Under the pieces are notes generated by a model. It was given only the letters and a program-made list of their open reading frames with translations, did no database searches and was not told where the DNA came from. The position numbers were made by a program, and so were the translations under genes. 17,448 nucleotides of DNA from JBGOTP01 sp041476545. GTDB lineage: Bacteria > Acidobacteriota > Vicinamibacteria > Vicinamibacterales > CAVVIG01. The stretch spans positions 1-17,448 of the forward strand of contig JBGOTP010000065.1 of assembly GCA_041476545.1 (NCBI GenBank), read 5' to 3'. Shown in pieces: positions 1 through 9,440 of the stretch. Each line of letters opens with the position of its first letter. Position 1 is the first letter of the stretch.

Positions 1-606
<606 letters not shown>

Positions 607-616
607 GTTGTATCCC

Positions 617-1509
617 TTACAACGCCTGGGCGCCCGAGACGACTTCGATAATCTCTCTCGTGATCGCCGCCTGGCGCACTTTGTTCATGTAGAGCGTCAA
701 GCTCCCGATCATGTCCGCGGAATTCTTCGTCGCGGCGTCCATCGCCGTCATCTGCGCCGCGAAGAACGCCGCGTTCGACTCGAGCAGCGCGCGATAGACC
801 TGCACGTCAACATAGCGAGGCAGCAGCTGATTGAAAATCTCCTGGGGCGCGGGCTCGTAGAGGTAGTCGACCTGCGCGTATCCATCGCCCGGAGACGCCC
901 CGCTCCTCGACGCGGTGCTTTCAACGTCGGCGCGCGCGATGGGCAGAAGCTGGTCCACCACGAAGCGCTGGGTCATGGCGGACTTGAACTCGTTGTACGC
1001 CAGGACCACGCGGTCGACGTGGCTGGACGTGTACGCCTCCACCGCGAGCTGAGCGACCAGCCGCGCATCCTCGAATCGCAGCTTCTGAAAGATGCCGATC
1101 TGCTCGAACGCGATGTTGAAGCCACGCCGGCGGAAGAAATCCCGGCCCTTGCGGCCGACAAGACCCAGCTCGCACGACTGGGCACTCGCGGCGATGAACG
1201 CGCCGGCACCCTTGATGGCGTTGGTGTTGAAACTCCCGCACAATCCCTTGTCCCCGGTCACCACAATCACCAGGGTCTTGCTTCCAGGATGGGGGTCGCG
1301 ACCAGCCAGAAGCGGGTGGATCGACGGATCGACGCGCGCCGCGACACTCTGCAGCACACGCTGCATCTGCGCCGCGTACGGCCGCGCGTTGATGATCCGG
1401 TCCTGCGCCCGGCGCAGCTTCGACGCGGCGACCATCTTCATCGCTTTCGTAATCTGCTGGGTGTTCTTCACCGCGCGCACGCGGCGGCGGAGATCGATCA
1501 GTGACGGCA

Positions 1510-1510
<1 letters not shown>
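617..1510 (-). CDS. atpG: F1 ATP synthase gamma subunit
   Basis: This is the gamma subunit, the central rotor shaft that couples proton flow through F0 to catalysis in the alpha3beta3 ring. It has 297 residues, close to the usual 285-300. The N-terminal helix reads PSLIDLRRRVRAVKNTQQI followed by TKAMKMVAASKLRRAQ, and the C-terminal helix ends in KVRQAAITREIIEVVSGAQAL. Both are family hallmarks and together form the coiled coil inside F1. The start is GTG at 1510, whose first G is the last base of the atpA stop (TAGTG), so translation is probably coupled to atpA. The central Rossmann-like part includes VIVVTGDKGLCGSFNTNAIK. I see no frameshift or missing part. Confidence 0.97.
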
Positions 1511-3036
<1,526 letters not shown>

Positions 3037-3048
3037 CTTGTGTGATTC

Positions 3049-3597
3049 CTACAGATTCTCCCCGAGCCGCTGTCGCATCTTCTCCAGCTGCGTGGTGATG
3101 CTGGCGTCGTACACCGTTCCCCCGACGCGCGCCACCAGACCGCCGATGAGCGTCGGATCGACGCGGGCCGCAAGCGTGACGGCGCGGCCGGTCGCCTGTG
3201 ACAGGCTGCGCTGGATCTGCTCCACGCGTTCAGGCGTGAGGGCCGCGGCCGTTGTCACGTTCGCACGGATGACTTTCTGATGATCGGCCAGCCGTTCGCG
3301 GTAGGCCGACACGAGATCCGGCAGGAGAACAAGGCGATCGCGCTCCGCCAGTAAGATCAACAGCTTCGCAAGGATCGGTGAGATCCCGGCCTGTCTGGTC
3401 AGTTCAACAACCGCGGACCGCTTGCGGGGAGCAGGCACGGCCGGGTTGAGCAGCGCCTTTGAGAGCGCGGGATGCCGGGTGAACAAATCGGCAAAAGACA
3501 GGAGCTCCACCTCAATCGCGGGGAGATCGCCCCGCTCGGCGAGAGCGACGTCGAAGAGGGCGCGCGCGTAACGCGTGGCGGCGGTTCGGCTGGTCAA
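3049..3597 (-). CDS. atpH: F1 ATP synthase delta subunit
   Basis: This is the delta (OSCP-type) subunit, which ties the top of the F1 head to the peripheral stalk. It has 182 residues, typical for the family. The start SRTAATRYARALFDVALAE matches the N-terminal helical domain. The C-terminal part DPTLIGGLVARVGGTVYDASITTQLEKM is the conserved delta signature. The start is TTG at 3597; I found no in-frame ATG or GTG close upstream and the ribosome-binding site is weak, so the exact start is less sure. It opens the atpHAGD run 69 bases after parB, with a likely promoter in that gap. The b subunit gene (atpF), which usually lies directly upstream, is not here. Confidence 0.94.
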   Translation of the reverse strand: MTSRTAATRYARALFDVALAERGDLPAIEVELLSFADLFTRHPALSKALLNPAVPAPRKRSAVVELTRQAGISPILAKLLILLAERDRLVLLPDLVSAYRERLADHQKVIRANVTTAAALTPERVEQIQRSLSQATGRAVTLAARVDPTLIGGLVARVGGTVYDASITTQLEKMRQRLGENL

Positions 3598-3603
3598 TGT
3601 ATT

Positions 3604-3640
3604 CGCTTGGGGGTTCGCTTGTTCCCTATTTTCACAAGCG
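3604..3640. repeat. Direct and inverted CGCTTG repeats in the atpH leader
   Basis: On the plus strand TTCGCTTG occurs at 3602-3609 and again at 3614-3621, 12 bases apart. CGCTTGT at 3616-3622 is the exact inverse of ACAAGCG at 3634-3640, with an 11-base spacer. All copies lie between the likely atpH promoter and the TTG start. They could be an RNA hairpin or a protein-binding site. What is seen is the repeat pattern; the role is inferred. Confidence 0.5.
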
Positions 3641-3644
3641 GCAA

Positions 3645-3653
3645 TTTATACCA
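3645..3653 (-). promoter_or_regulatory. Candidate extended -10 promoter for atpHAGD
   Basis: On the minus strand the gap after parB contains TGGTATAAA: a TATAAA hexamer at 3645-3650 preceded by TGG, which fits the TGn extended -10 element. No good -35 is visible 16-18 bases upstream, as expected when an extended -10 is used. The transcript would start near 3638, about 40 bases before atpH. It implies that the ATP synthase genes need not depend on parAB transcription. Confidence 0.4.
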
Positions 3654-3666
3654 CAACATGGGCTCG

Positions 3667-4578
3667 CTACGCATCTGTCAGCGGTACCAGGCCTTCCTTC
3701 CTACTGGGGTCGGTTAGTTGCTCAAAGATTCGGATCAGTTCATCCTCCGAGACAAAATCGATCTCGATCCGGCCCCGGCCCCCGCGTCGCACGATGCGCA
3801 CTCTGGTCCCCAGCGCCAGCTTCAGACGGTCCTCGGCGGCACGGGTATGGATGTCGCTTGGCTTGGGCGGCGTTGGTTCAGCACGTGCCCTGCCGGTCTC
3901 CATGATTCGCTTCACGAGCGATTCAGTCTCGCGAACTGAAAGACTGCGCGTGATGACGTCGCGCGCCATCCGGCGCTGATCGGCCTCGTCGGACAGCGCG
4001 AGAAGCGCACGGGCATGTCCCATCGACAGCGCACCGGAGGCAACATCGGCGCGCACCTCCTCCGGCAGCTTCAGAAGGCGCAGCGTGTTGGCGACTGAGG
4101 CGCGATCCTTTCCCACGGCAGCCGCGATACGTTCCTGCGTGTGATGAAACTCCTCCGACAGCCTCCGGTACGCGAGTGCTTCATCAATGGGATTGAGGTT
4201 CTCACGTTGGATGTTCTCGACGAGGGCCATTTCGAGCAGCGATTGCTCGTCGCCTGGCGCCACGTCCTTTACCACGACGGGCACGCGCACCAGTCCGGCT
4301 ATCTGCGCCGCTCGCCAGCGGCGTTCGCCGGCGATGATCTGAAATCGATCGCCCATCCTGCGGACGACGATCGGCTGGATGACGCCGTTCACCTTGATCG
4401 ATCGCGCCAGTTCTTCGAGTCGCGCATCGTCCATGTGGCCGCGAGGCTGGAAGACGCTCGGTGAGAGGCGATCGACTTCAACATCGGTCGTCGCGCCGAA
4501 CCGTTCGGGCGCATCGGGAATGAGGGCGCTCAGACCCTTTCCAAGAGCGGGGCGTTTTTCCATTTGGTCGGCATTCAT
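3667..4578 (-). CDS. parB: Chromosome-partitioning protein ParB (parS-binding CTPase)
   Basis: ParB binds parS near the origin, loads as a CTP-dependent sliding clamp and is the partner of ParA in chromosome segregation. It has 303 residues. The N-terminal RPALGKGLSALIP is the usual ParA-contacting start. FQPR at 43-46 and the CTP-binding GERRWRA at 84-90 follow, then ENIQRENLNP at 121-130. A helix-turn-helix lies at about 146-171 (HTQERIAAAVGKDRASVANT). The C-terminal dimerisation region after about residue 235 is present. The start ATG shares its A with the parA stop (TGATG), so the two genes are translationally coupled. A second methionine at residue 6 (MEKRPALGKG) is an alternative start. 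A matching parS site lies 5' of parA. Confidence 0.97.
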   Translation of the reverse strand: MNADQMEKRPALGKGLSALIPDAPERFGATTDVEVDRLSPSVFQPRGHMDDARLEELARSIKVNGVIQPIVVRRMGDRFQIIAGERRWRAAQIAGLVRVPVVVKDVAPGDEQSLLEMALVENIQRENLNPIDEALAYRRLSEEFHHTQERIAAAVGKDRASVANTLRLLKLPEEVRADVASGALSMGHARALLALSDEADQRRMARDVITRSLSVRETESLVKRIMETGRARAEPTPPKPSDIHTRAAEDRLKLALGTRVRIVRRGGRGRIEIDFVSEDELIRIFEQLTDPSRKEGLVPLTDA

Positions 4579-5366
4579 CAGGCGGCTGTGACCGCGCGCC
4601 GTTGGAGCACTTCGCGTGCGAGGGCAAGGTACGCCTCGGCCCCGCGCGATTTCACATCGTACAGAATGACAGGCATCCCGTGGCTTGGCGCTTCGCCGAG
4701 TCGCACGTTGCGCGGGATCACCGTGTGAAAGACTTTTTCCCGGAAGAAGTCCCGCACCTCTTTTGCGACCTGCTGTCCGAGATTCGTCCGCTCGTCAACC
4801 ATGGTCAACAGCACGCCTTCGATGTCCAGCCCGGGATTGAGCGCGGCTCGGACACGGCGAATTGTGCCGACGAGATCGGCAAGTCCCTCGAGTGCAAAGT
4901 ACTCGCAGTGCAACGGAATCAGCACCGCATCGGCCGCCACGAGCGCGTTGAGCGTCAGGAGGCCGAGGGACGGGGGACAGTCGATAAAGATGTAGTCGTA
5001 CTTCTCGCGGCACGCGGTCAGAAGTACTCGCAGTCGTTCTTCACGACGCGGGAGAGAAACCAACTCGATTTCAGCGCCGGTCAGATTGCGGTCGGCTGGA
5101 ATGATTTCCAGATGGTCGAGGCCGGCCGCGATGGTGAAGGGGCCGGCGTCAACTGCCGGTTCGGGAGTTGTCATGGCCTCGTACATCGTCCCGCCGACAC
5201 CGGACTTCCCTCTTTGTCCGACGCCACTGGTTAAGTTGGCTTGAGGGTCGACATCGACCAGCAACACGCGCTTGTCGGCAAGCGCCAATGAGGCGGCAAG
5301 ATTGATCGTCGTCGTTGTCTTGCCGACTCCCCCTTTCTGGTTGGCGATCGCAATGATCCTTGCCAT
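4578..5366 (-). CDS. parA: Chromosome-partitioning ATPase ParA (Soj type)
   Basis: ParA is a deviant-Walker ATPase that binds DNA as an ATP dimer and is released by ParB, moving the origin regions apart. It has 262 residues, the normal size for the short chromosomal type without an N-terminal helix-turn-helix. The deviant Walker A KGGVGKTT is at 11-18 with its signature lysine at 12. VLLVDVDPQAN at 34-44 is the A' motif, and IFIDCPPSLG at 126-135 is Walker B. The ATG at 5366 has no strong ribosome-binding site; the nearest AGG is about 15 bases upstream. The gene overlaps parB by one base, and a promoter and parS lie in the 139-base gap before it. Confidence 0.97.
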   Translation of the reverse strand: MARIIAIANQKGGVGKTTTTINLAASLALADKRVLLVDVDPQANLTSGVGQRGKSGVGGTMYEAMTTPEPAVDAGPFTIAAGLDHLEIIPADRNLTGAEIELVSLPRREERLRVLLTACREKYDYIFIDCPPSLGLLTLNALVAADAVLIPLHCEYFALEGLADLVGTIRRVRAALNPGLDIEGVLLTMVDERTNLGQQVAKEVRDFFREKVFHTVIPRNVRLGEAPSHGMPVILYDVKSRGAEAYLALAREVLQRRAVTAA

Positions 5367-5416
5367 ATTTGGTTAAATAGCCTAAAATAGTGGTTGTACG
5401 GCCCGTCGAAGGTTCA

Positions 5417-5445
5417 AGAATAGGCGCGCAGGGAATTTTCGTCAA
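5417..5445 (-). promoter_or_regulatory. sigma70-type promoter of parAB
   Basis: On the minus strand TTGACG at 5440-5445 and TATTCT at 5417-5422 are separated by 17 bases, a near-consensus housekeeping promoter. Transcription would start near 5410 and give a leader of about 44 bases to parA. It is the best promoter match in the left half of the window. Confidence 0.65.
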
Positions 5446-5453
5446 CGGGTTTG

Positions 5454-5463
5454 AGAGATCTCT
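5454..5463. promoter_or_regulatory. AGAGATCTCT palindrome upstream of the parAB -35
   Basis: A perfect 10-base palindrome lies 8 bases upstream of the parAB -35 hexamer, and GATCGATC (5471-5478) lies between it and parS. The placement would suit an operator, but no known binding consensus is recognised, so the role is open. Confidence 0.3.
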
Positions 5464-5477
5464 TCGCCAGGATCGAT

Positions 5478-5493
5478 CGTTCCACGTGGAACA
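5478..5493. promoter_or_regulatory. parS: parS centromere site
   Basis: GTTCCACGTGGAAC at 5479-5492 is a perfect 14-base palindrome. It matches the widely conserved chromosomal parS core (TGTTTCACGTGAAACA) except for a symmetrical T-to-C/A-to-G change that is common in natural sites; the flanking 5' base is C rather than T. It lies between the rsmG stop and the parAB promoter, where a ParB-binding site is expected. It is the only such site I found in the window. Confidence 0.9.
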
Positions 5494-5505
5494 CTAGGCC
5501 GCCGG

Positions 5506-6129
5506 TCATTGTCGAGCAAACCAATGGACTGCGCTGCCCTGGAGGACTGAGCCGGTGGAGTGGTCGTAACGCAGGGGATCGCCAAAATCTGGAGGCTCTC
5601 GTGGACCGAATATCGCCAGCCAACCTTTGGCGGCTAGGAGGTCGGACACGGCCGTCAAGAGCTTGCTTTCGAGCTTAACGCCTCGCGTTGTTACTAGCTG
5701 CGCACATCGGGGTTCACTCGGAGTAAAGTCCTCGATCCGGCCGGTCCATACGTTGGCACCGCTCAGCCCAAGTTGCCGGATGACCTCTCGAAGGAACGCG
5801 CTCTTTCGAGATCTCGACTCGATCATTGTCAAGCTGGCGGCAGGAGCCAGTATTTTCATGGGCACGGCCGGGGAGCCGCTCCCCGATCCGAAATCGAGCC
5901 AAGTGCTTGAGAAATAACGGATAACATCCTTTGTTACAAGAGGTTCTACGATTATCCTGTCCACTGCTGCGTCGGGATAACCGCCCAAGTGCAGCCCCGT
6001 CAAATTGATTCTCCGGTTCCAGCGTTCGAGAAGTTCGTAGTACAGGGCGAGTTGGTCTCTTTCTGCGGACGTCAACTCGACTCCGACGAGTGCGGCCCGT
6101 TCCCCGATCCGCCGACTGAGGCCCGACAT
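5506..6129 (-). CDS. rsmG: 16S rRNA (guanine-N7)-methyltransferase RsmG (GidB)
   Basis: RsmG uses S-adenosylmethionine to make m7G527 in 16S rRNA. From the ATG at 6129 it has 207 residues, the usual size. WNRRINLTG at 37-45 and WLDFGSGSGSPAVP at 77-90 are the family's N-terminal and SAM-binding motifs, and ESRSRKSAFLREV at 104-116 follows. Motif I normally reads close to DVGSGAGFPGIP, so the glycine frame is kept but several neighbours are changed. An in-frame TTG at 6138 would add three residues and overlap mnmG by 8 bases; ATG is chosen because it is the stronger codon and leaves a one-base gap. The gene looks less GC-rich than its neighbours. It ends the rpmH-rnpA-yidD-yidC-jag-mnmE-mnmG cluster. 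Confidence 0.92.
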   Translation of the reverse strand: MSGLSRRIGERAALVGVELTSAERDQLALYYELLERWNRRINLTGLHLGGYPDAAVDRIIVEPLVTKDVIRYFSSTWLDFGSGSGSPAVPMKILAPAASLTMIESRSRKSAFLREVIRQLGLSGANVWTGRIEDFTPSEPRCAQLVTTRGVKLESKLLTAVSDLLAAKGWLAIFGPREPPDFGDPLRYDHSTGSVLQGSAVHWFARQ

Positions 6130-6130
6130 C

Positions 6131-7990
6131 TCAAGCAAGCGGCTGACGCCGCGATCGGCCTACATAAGCGGAAAGCACCGCGATCGCAGCGGAAGTGACG
6201 CCCGGAATGCGCTGCGCATGGCCTATCGTGTCCGGACGAACCTGCGACAGTCGCTGGACAACTTCTCGGGAAAGTCCAGGCACGCCTTCGAACTGAAAGC
6301 CGAGAGGAATCCGACGACATTCGTCGCGCTGCGCTCGCTCAATCTCTCGCTCCTGCCGGCGAAGATATCCGGCGTATTTCACCGTCGTTTCAACGCTCGC
6401 GATGTCGACCGCCATTGCCGTCGGGTCGATCTCGATCGGAAGCCCCTCCGCGATCAAATGCTGGAGCTGCACGCCAGGCTGACGGAGAAATTGACCCGCG
6501 GGCACCCGTTCACCACTCGGAGCGCGCACCAGCGTCTGATCCAGCATGTGAAGATTGCGCGCAAAACGCGCACTGCGCGAAGAGTAGCGGTCCCATCGCT
6601 CGTCACTCACCAGGCCCGCAGCGCGCCCGCGCGCGGTGAGGCGCAGATCCGCATTGTCAATCCGCAGCAGGAGCCGGTGTTCCGCGCGTGACGTAAACAT
6701 GCGGTACGGTTCGAGGCACCCCTTCGTGATGAGATCATCGACCAGGATTCCGATGTAGGCCTCGTGGCGCCCGAGCACGAATTCCAGTCCGCCCAGCGCC
6801 CTCTTGGCGGCGTTGACGCCCGCAACAAGGCCCTGCGCCGCCGCCTCTTCATAGCCGGACGTCCCGTTGATCTGTCCCGCGAGGAACAACCCTCCGACCC
6901 GCTTCGTCTCGAGCGTTCGGGTTAATTCCGTCGGCTGGATGAAGTCATACTCGACCGCGTACGCCGGACGAAGTATCACCGCATCTTCGAGACCTGCCAA
7001 AGAATGAACAAGATCGGCCTGCACGTCGCGCGGCAAACTCATGGAAAGTCCGTTGACGTAGATTTCGCGTGAGCACACTCCTTCGGGCTCGAGGAAAATC
7101 TGGTGGCGCTCCTTGTCTGGGAATCGCACAACCTTGTCCTCGAGCGAGGGACAATAGCGAGGCCCAATACCGCGAATCTGTCCGTTGAACAGGGGGGATC
7201 GGCCGATGTTGGCCCGTACCAGGTCGTGCACACGATCGTTTGTGTGCAACAAGTAGCAGTCCACCTGCTCGCGACCGATCGATGATGTCAGGAAGGAAAA
7301 CGGCACCGGAGGGTCGTCGCCGCGCTCGACCGCAAACACGCCGTCCGAAACCTGACGTTCAAAGTCGATGCTGTCCCGGTCCAGACGAGGCGGCGTGCCG
7401 GTCTTGAGACGCCCCCATTCAAACCCGTATGACTTCAGCGACTCGGCCAGGTCCATCGATGGCGGCTCATCGGCGCGCCCTGCTTGATACTGGTCCGGAC
7501 CAATGTGAATCAGACCGTTGAGAAACGTACCGGCTGTCACGACGAGCGATGAACAGCAGTAGACGTCGCCTTCCTCCATTGCAACGCCCGCAATTCGCCC
7601 GCGCTCAGTGAGAATGCGTCCGGCTTTTCCAAAAATCCACCCAATATTTGGCTCGGTCTCCAGCACGTCGCGGACCCACTGGCCGTAGACCCTCTTGTCC
7701 GCCTGAGCGCGAGGAGACCACACTGCGGGGCCTCGGCTGCGATTGAGGAGCTTGAATTGAATGCCGGTGGCGTCGATGGCGCGACCCATGAGACCGCCAA
7801 GGGCGTCAATCTCTCGGACTAAATGACCCTTTGCAGTGCCGCCAATCGCAGGATTACAGGGCATGTGCCCAATCGTGTCGGCCGACAGCGTGCACAATCC
7901 CACATGCGCCCCGAGTCGAGCGGCAGCGTAGGCCGCCTCGCATCCCGCATGGCCCGCGCCGATGACGATCACGTCGAACTGGTTCTTCAC
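6131..7990 (-). CDS. mnmG: tRNA uridine-5-carboxymethylaminomethyl modification enzyme MnmG (GidA)
   Basis: MnmG is an FAD enzyme that works with MnmE to place the (carboxymethyl)aminomethyl group on U34 of certain tRNAs, using a methylene-folate. It has 619 residues, the normal length. The FAD-binding GAGHAGCEAA is at 11-20. The signatures CNPAIGGTAKGHL (45-57) and GPAVWSPRAQADK (87-99) are present. Cysteine 280 in RYCPSLEDKVVRF matches the conserved catalytic-region cysteine, and the second signature GTSGYEEAAAQGLVAGVNA lies at 376-394. The start is GTG at 7990; no other in-frame start lies in the 27 bases after mnmE. Its end is one base from the ATG of rsmG. Confidence 0.97.
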   Translation of the reverse strand: MKNQFDVIVIGAGHAGCEAAYAAARLGAHVGLCTLSADTIGHMPCNPAIGGTAKGHLVREIDALGGLMGRAIDATGIQFKLLNRSRGPAVWSPRAQADKRVYGQWVRDVLETEPNIGWIFGKAGRILTERGRIAGVAMEEGDVYCCSSLVVTAGTFLNGLIHIGPDQYQAGRADEPPSMDLAESLKSYGFEWGRLKTGTPPRLDRDSIDFERQVSDGVFAVERGDDPPVPFSFLTSSIGREQVDCYLLHTNDRVHDLVRANIGRSPLFNGQIRGIGPRYCPSLEDKVVRFPDKERHQIFLEPEGVCSREIYVNGLSMSLPRDVQADLVHSLAGLEDAVILRPAYAVEYDFIQPTELTRTLETKRVGGLFLAGQINGTSGYEEAAAQGLVAGVNAAKRALGGLEFVLGRHEAYIGILVDDLITKGCLEPYRMFTSRAEHRLLLRIDNADLRLTARGRAAGLVSDERWDRYSSRSARFARNLHMLDQTLVRAPSGERVPAGQFLRQPGVQLQHLIAEGLPIEIDPTAMAVDIASVETTVKYAGYLRRQEREIERAQRDECRRIPLGFQFEGVPGLSREVVQRLSQVRPDTIGHAQRIPGVTSAAIAVLSAYVGRSRRQPLA

Positions 7991-8017
7991 GACACACTCG
8001 CGCTCATCGTGGACTGG

Positions 8018-9361
8018 TCATTTCCCGATACAAAACCGTTCAAAGATATGCGCCAGGACATCCTCTGGCGTGCGACGCCCGGTTACGTCCTCCAACGCGC
8101 CACGCGCTTCCTGGAGATCGGCCAACACGAATTCCTCGGGGAGGCCCCCGTCTTCCAGGAGCGCTCCGCGCGCGCGAAGAAGCGCATCGCGTGCGCGTGC
8201 GACAAGCGCGATGTGCCGGACGTTGGTGATCTCCGGGCGATCAACAAGGGACTCGATACCGAGGCGTTCGAGGATCCGCTGCCGTAACACATCGAGTCCG
8301 AGTCCCGTCAACGCCGATACTTCAACGGCATCGGGCTGGAACCAAGCCGCCGGAAGATCAGCCTTGTTCGCAATGACAATGGTCTTCCTTGTGCTGGCCT
8401 CGCCCAGACTCTCACCGTCGCCCTCGCGTTGGGGCTCCGAACGATCGAGGACCCGCAGCACGAGATCGGCGACACTCGCTGCCTGCCTCGCGCGGGCGAT
8501 CCCTTCGGACTCGACGACGTCGCCGGCCGTCCGTAGACCAGCCGTATCCACCAGTGTGACGCGAAGTCCCTCGAGGTCGATTGTCTCGGTGACCAGATCC
8601 CTCGTCGTGCCTGGAATATCCGTCACGATGGCGCGCGATGCACCGGCAAGTGCGTTGAACAGGCTCGACTTTCCGACATTCGGTGCGCCCACGACCGCGA
8701 CGTGCAGGCCTTCTCGCACGATCCGCCCGCGCTGCCCGTCGGAAAGGAGAGCATCTGCACGACAAATGATCGCGTCGACCGCGGCGGCAAGTTCGCTCGA
8801 CCCGCCAAAGTGATACCCCTCGTCCGGAAAGTCCACGGATGCCTCGAGGCGCGCGACCAAATCGAAGAGCGCCGCATCCATCTCGGCGATCGTACGTGTG
8901 AGTGTGCCGTGGAGCTGGTCGAACGCTGCGCGCGCCTGCAACGGAGTCACGGCGTCGATCAAATCGCCAACCGCCTCGGCCTGCATGAGATCCATGCGTC
9001 CATTCAGATACGCCCGAAGAGTGAACTCGCCTGGCTCGGCAAGACGCGCCCCCCGTTCCATGACAGCCGCAACGATACCGCGCAGGACGACCGGACTCCC
9101 GTGGGCGCTGATTTCCACGACATCTTCACCGGTGTACGAAGCAGGTGCAGGGAAGTACGTCACGATGCCGTGATCGATTGTCGCACCCGCCTTCGTCCGG
9201 ATTTCCGTAAAGGTCGCGTAGCGCGGCGTGACTGGACGGTCGCGCGCGATCAACGCTCTTCCGATGGCCAGGGCGTCGTGGCCGCTGAGCCGCACGATGC
9301 CGATTCCACCGCGCCCGGGTGGCGTCGCGATCGCGACGATGGTGTCGGTGGTGGAGAACAT
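8018..9361 (-). CDS. mnmE: tRNA modification GTPase MnmE (TrmE)
   Basis: MnmE is the GTPase partner of MnmG in wobble-uridine modification. From the ATG at 9361 it has 447 residues. The N-terminal folate-binding domain begins TDTIVAIATPPGRGGIGIVR. The G domain has G1 GAPNVGKS (225-232), G2 DIPGTTRD (248-255), G3 DTAG (272-275) and G4 NKAD (332-335). The protein ends in CIGK (444-447), the conserved C-terminal motif with the essential cysteine. An in-frame GTG at 9382 would add seven residues; the ATG is preferred because the family's conserved sequence begins right after it. It is separated from jag by 75 bases that hold a hairpin repeat. Confidence 0.96.
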   Translation of the reverse strand: MFSTTDTIVAIATPPGRGGIGIVRLSGHDALAIGRALIARDRPVTPRYATFTEIRTKAGATIDHGIVTYFPAPASYTGEDVVEISAHGSPVVLRGIVAAVMERGARLAEPGEFTLRAYLNGRMDLMQAEAVGDLIDAVTPLQARAAFDQLHGTLTRTIAEMDAALFDLVARLEASVDFPDEGYHFGGSSELAAAVDAIICRADALLSDGQRGRIVREGLHVAVVGAPNVGKSSLFNALAGASRAIVTDIPGTTRDLVTETIDLEGLRVTLVDTAGLRTAGDVVESEGIARARQAASVADLVLRVLDRSEPQREGDGESLGEASTRKTIVIANKADLPAAWFQPDAVEVSALTGLGLDVLRQRILERLGIESLVDRPEITNVRHIALVARARDALLRARGALLEDGGLPEEFVLADLQEARGALEDVTGRRTPEDVLAHIFERFCIGK

Positions 9362-9399
9362 GACTCGGGCCGACCGGAACACGCGCCGCCCGAGAACCA

Positions 9400-9426
9400 G
9401 GCCGCCGAGCTGAAGCTCGGGCCTAC
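9400..9426 (-). repeat. REP-like GTAG-headed hairpin between jag and mnmE
   Basis: Read on the minus strand, GTAGG leads into the perfect hairpin CCGAGC-TTCA-GCTCGG (9405-9420). Three further outer pairs, GCC with GGC, sit beyond a two-base bulge. A GTAG head followed by an imperfect hairpin is the layout of REP elements mobilised by RAYT (TnpA-REP) transposases. There is no T-run after the hairpin, so it is not a convincing rho-independent terminator. Only one copy is in the window, so membership of a repeat family is inferred. Confidence 0.5.
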
Positions 9427-9440
9427 ATGCTCGGGTCTAG
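9415..9440. repeat. Short direct repeat at the jag 3' end
   Basis: GCTCGGGCCTA at 9415-9425 recurs as GCTCGGGTCTA at 9430-9440 with one mismatch and a 4-base gap. The first copy is one arm of the hairpin repeat and the second contains the jag stop codon. This could be a target duplication left by insertion of the element or simple slippage. Confidence 0.35.

Noticed and set aside
7991..8017. Small frame ATG AGC GCG in the mnmE-mnmG gap
   Set aside because: It has only six codons, is out of frame with mnmG and is probably chance.
9405..9420. Rho-independent terminator after jag
   Set aside because: The stem is good but no T-run follows on the minus strand, and mnmE lies in the same direction within a compact cluster; a REP-like element fits better.
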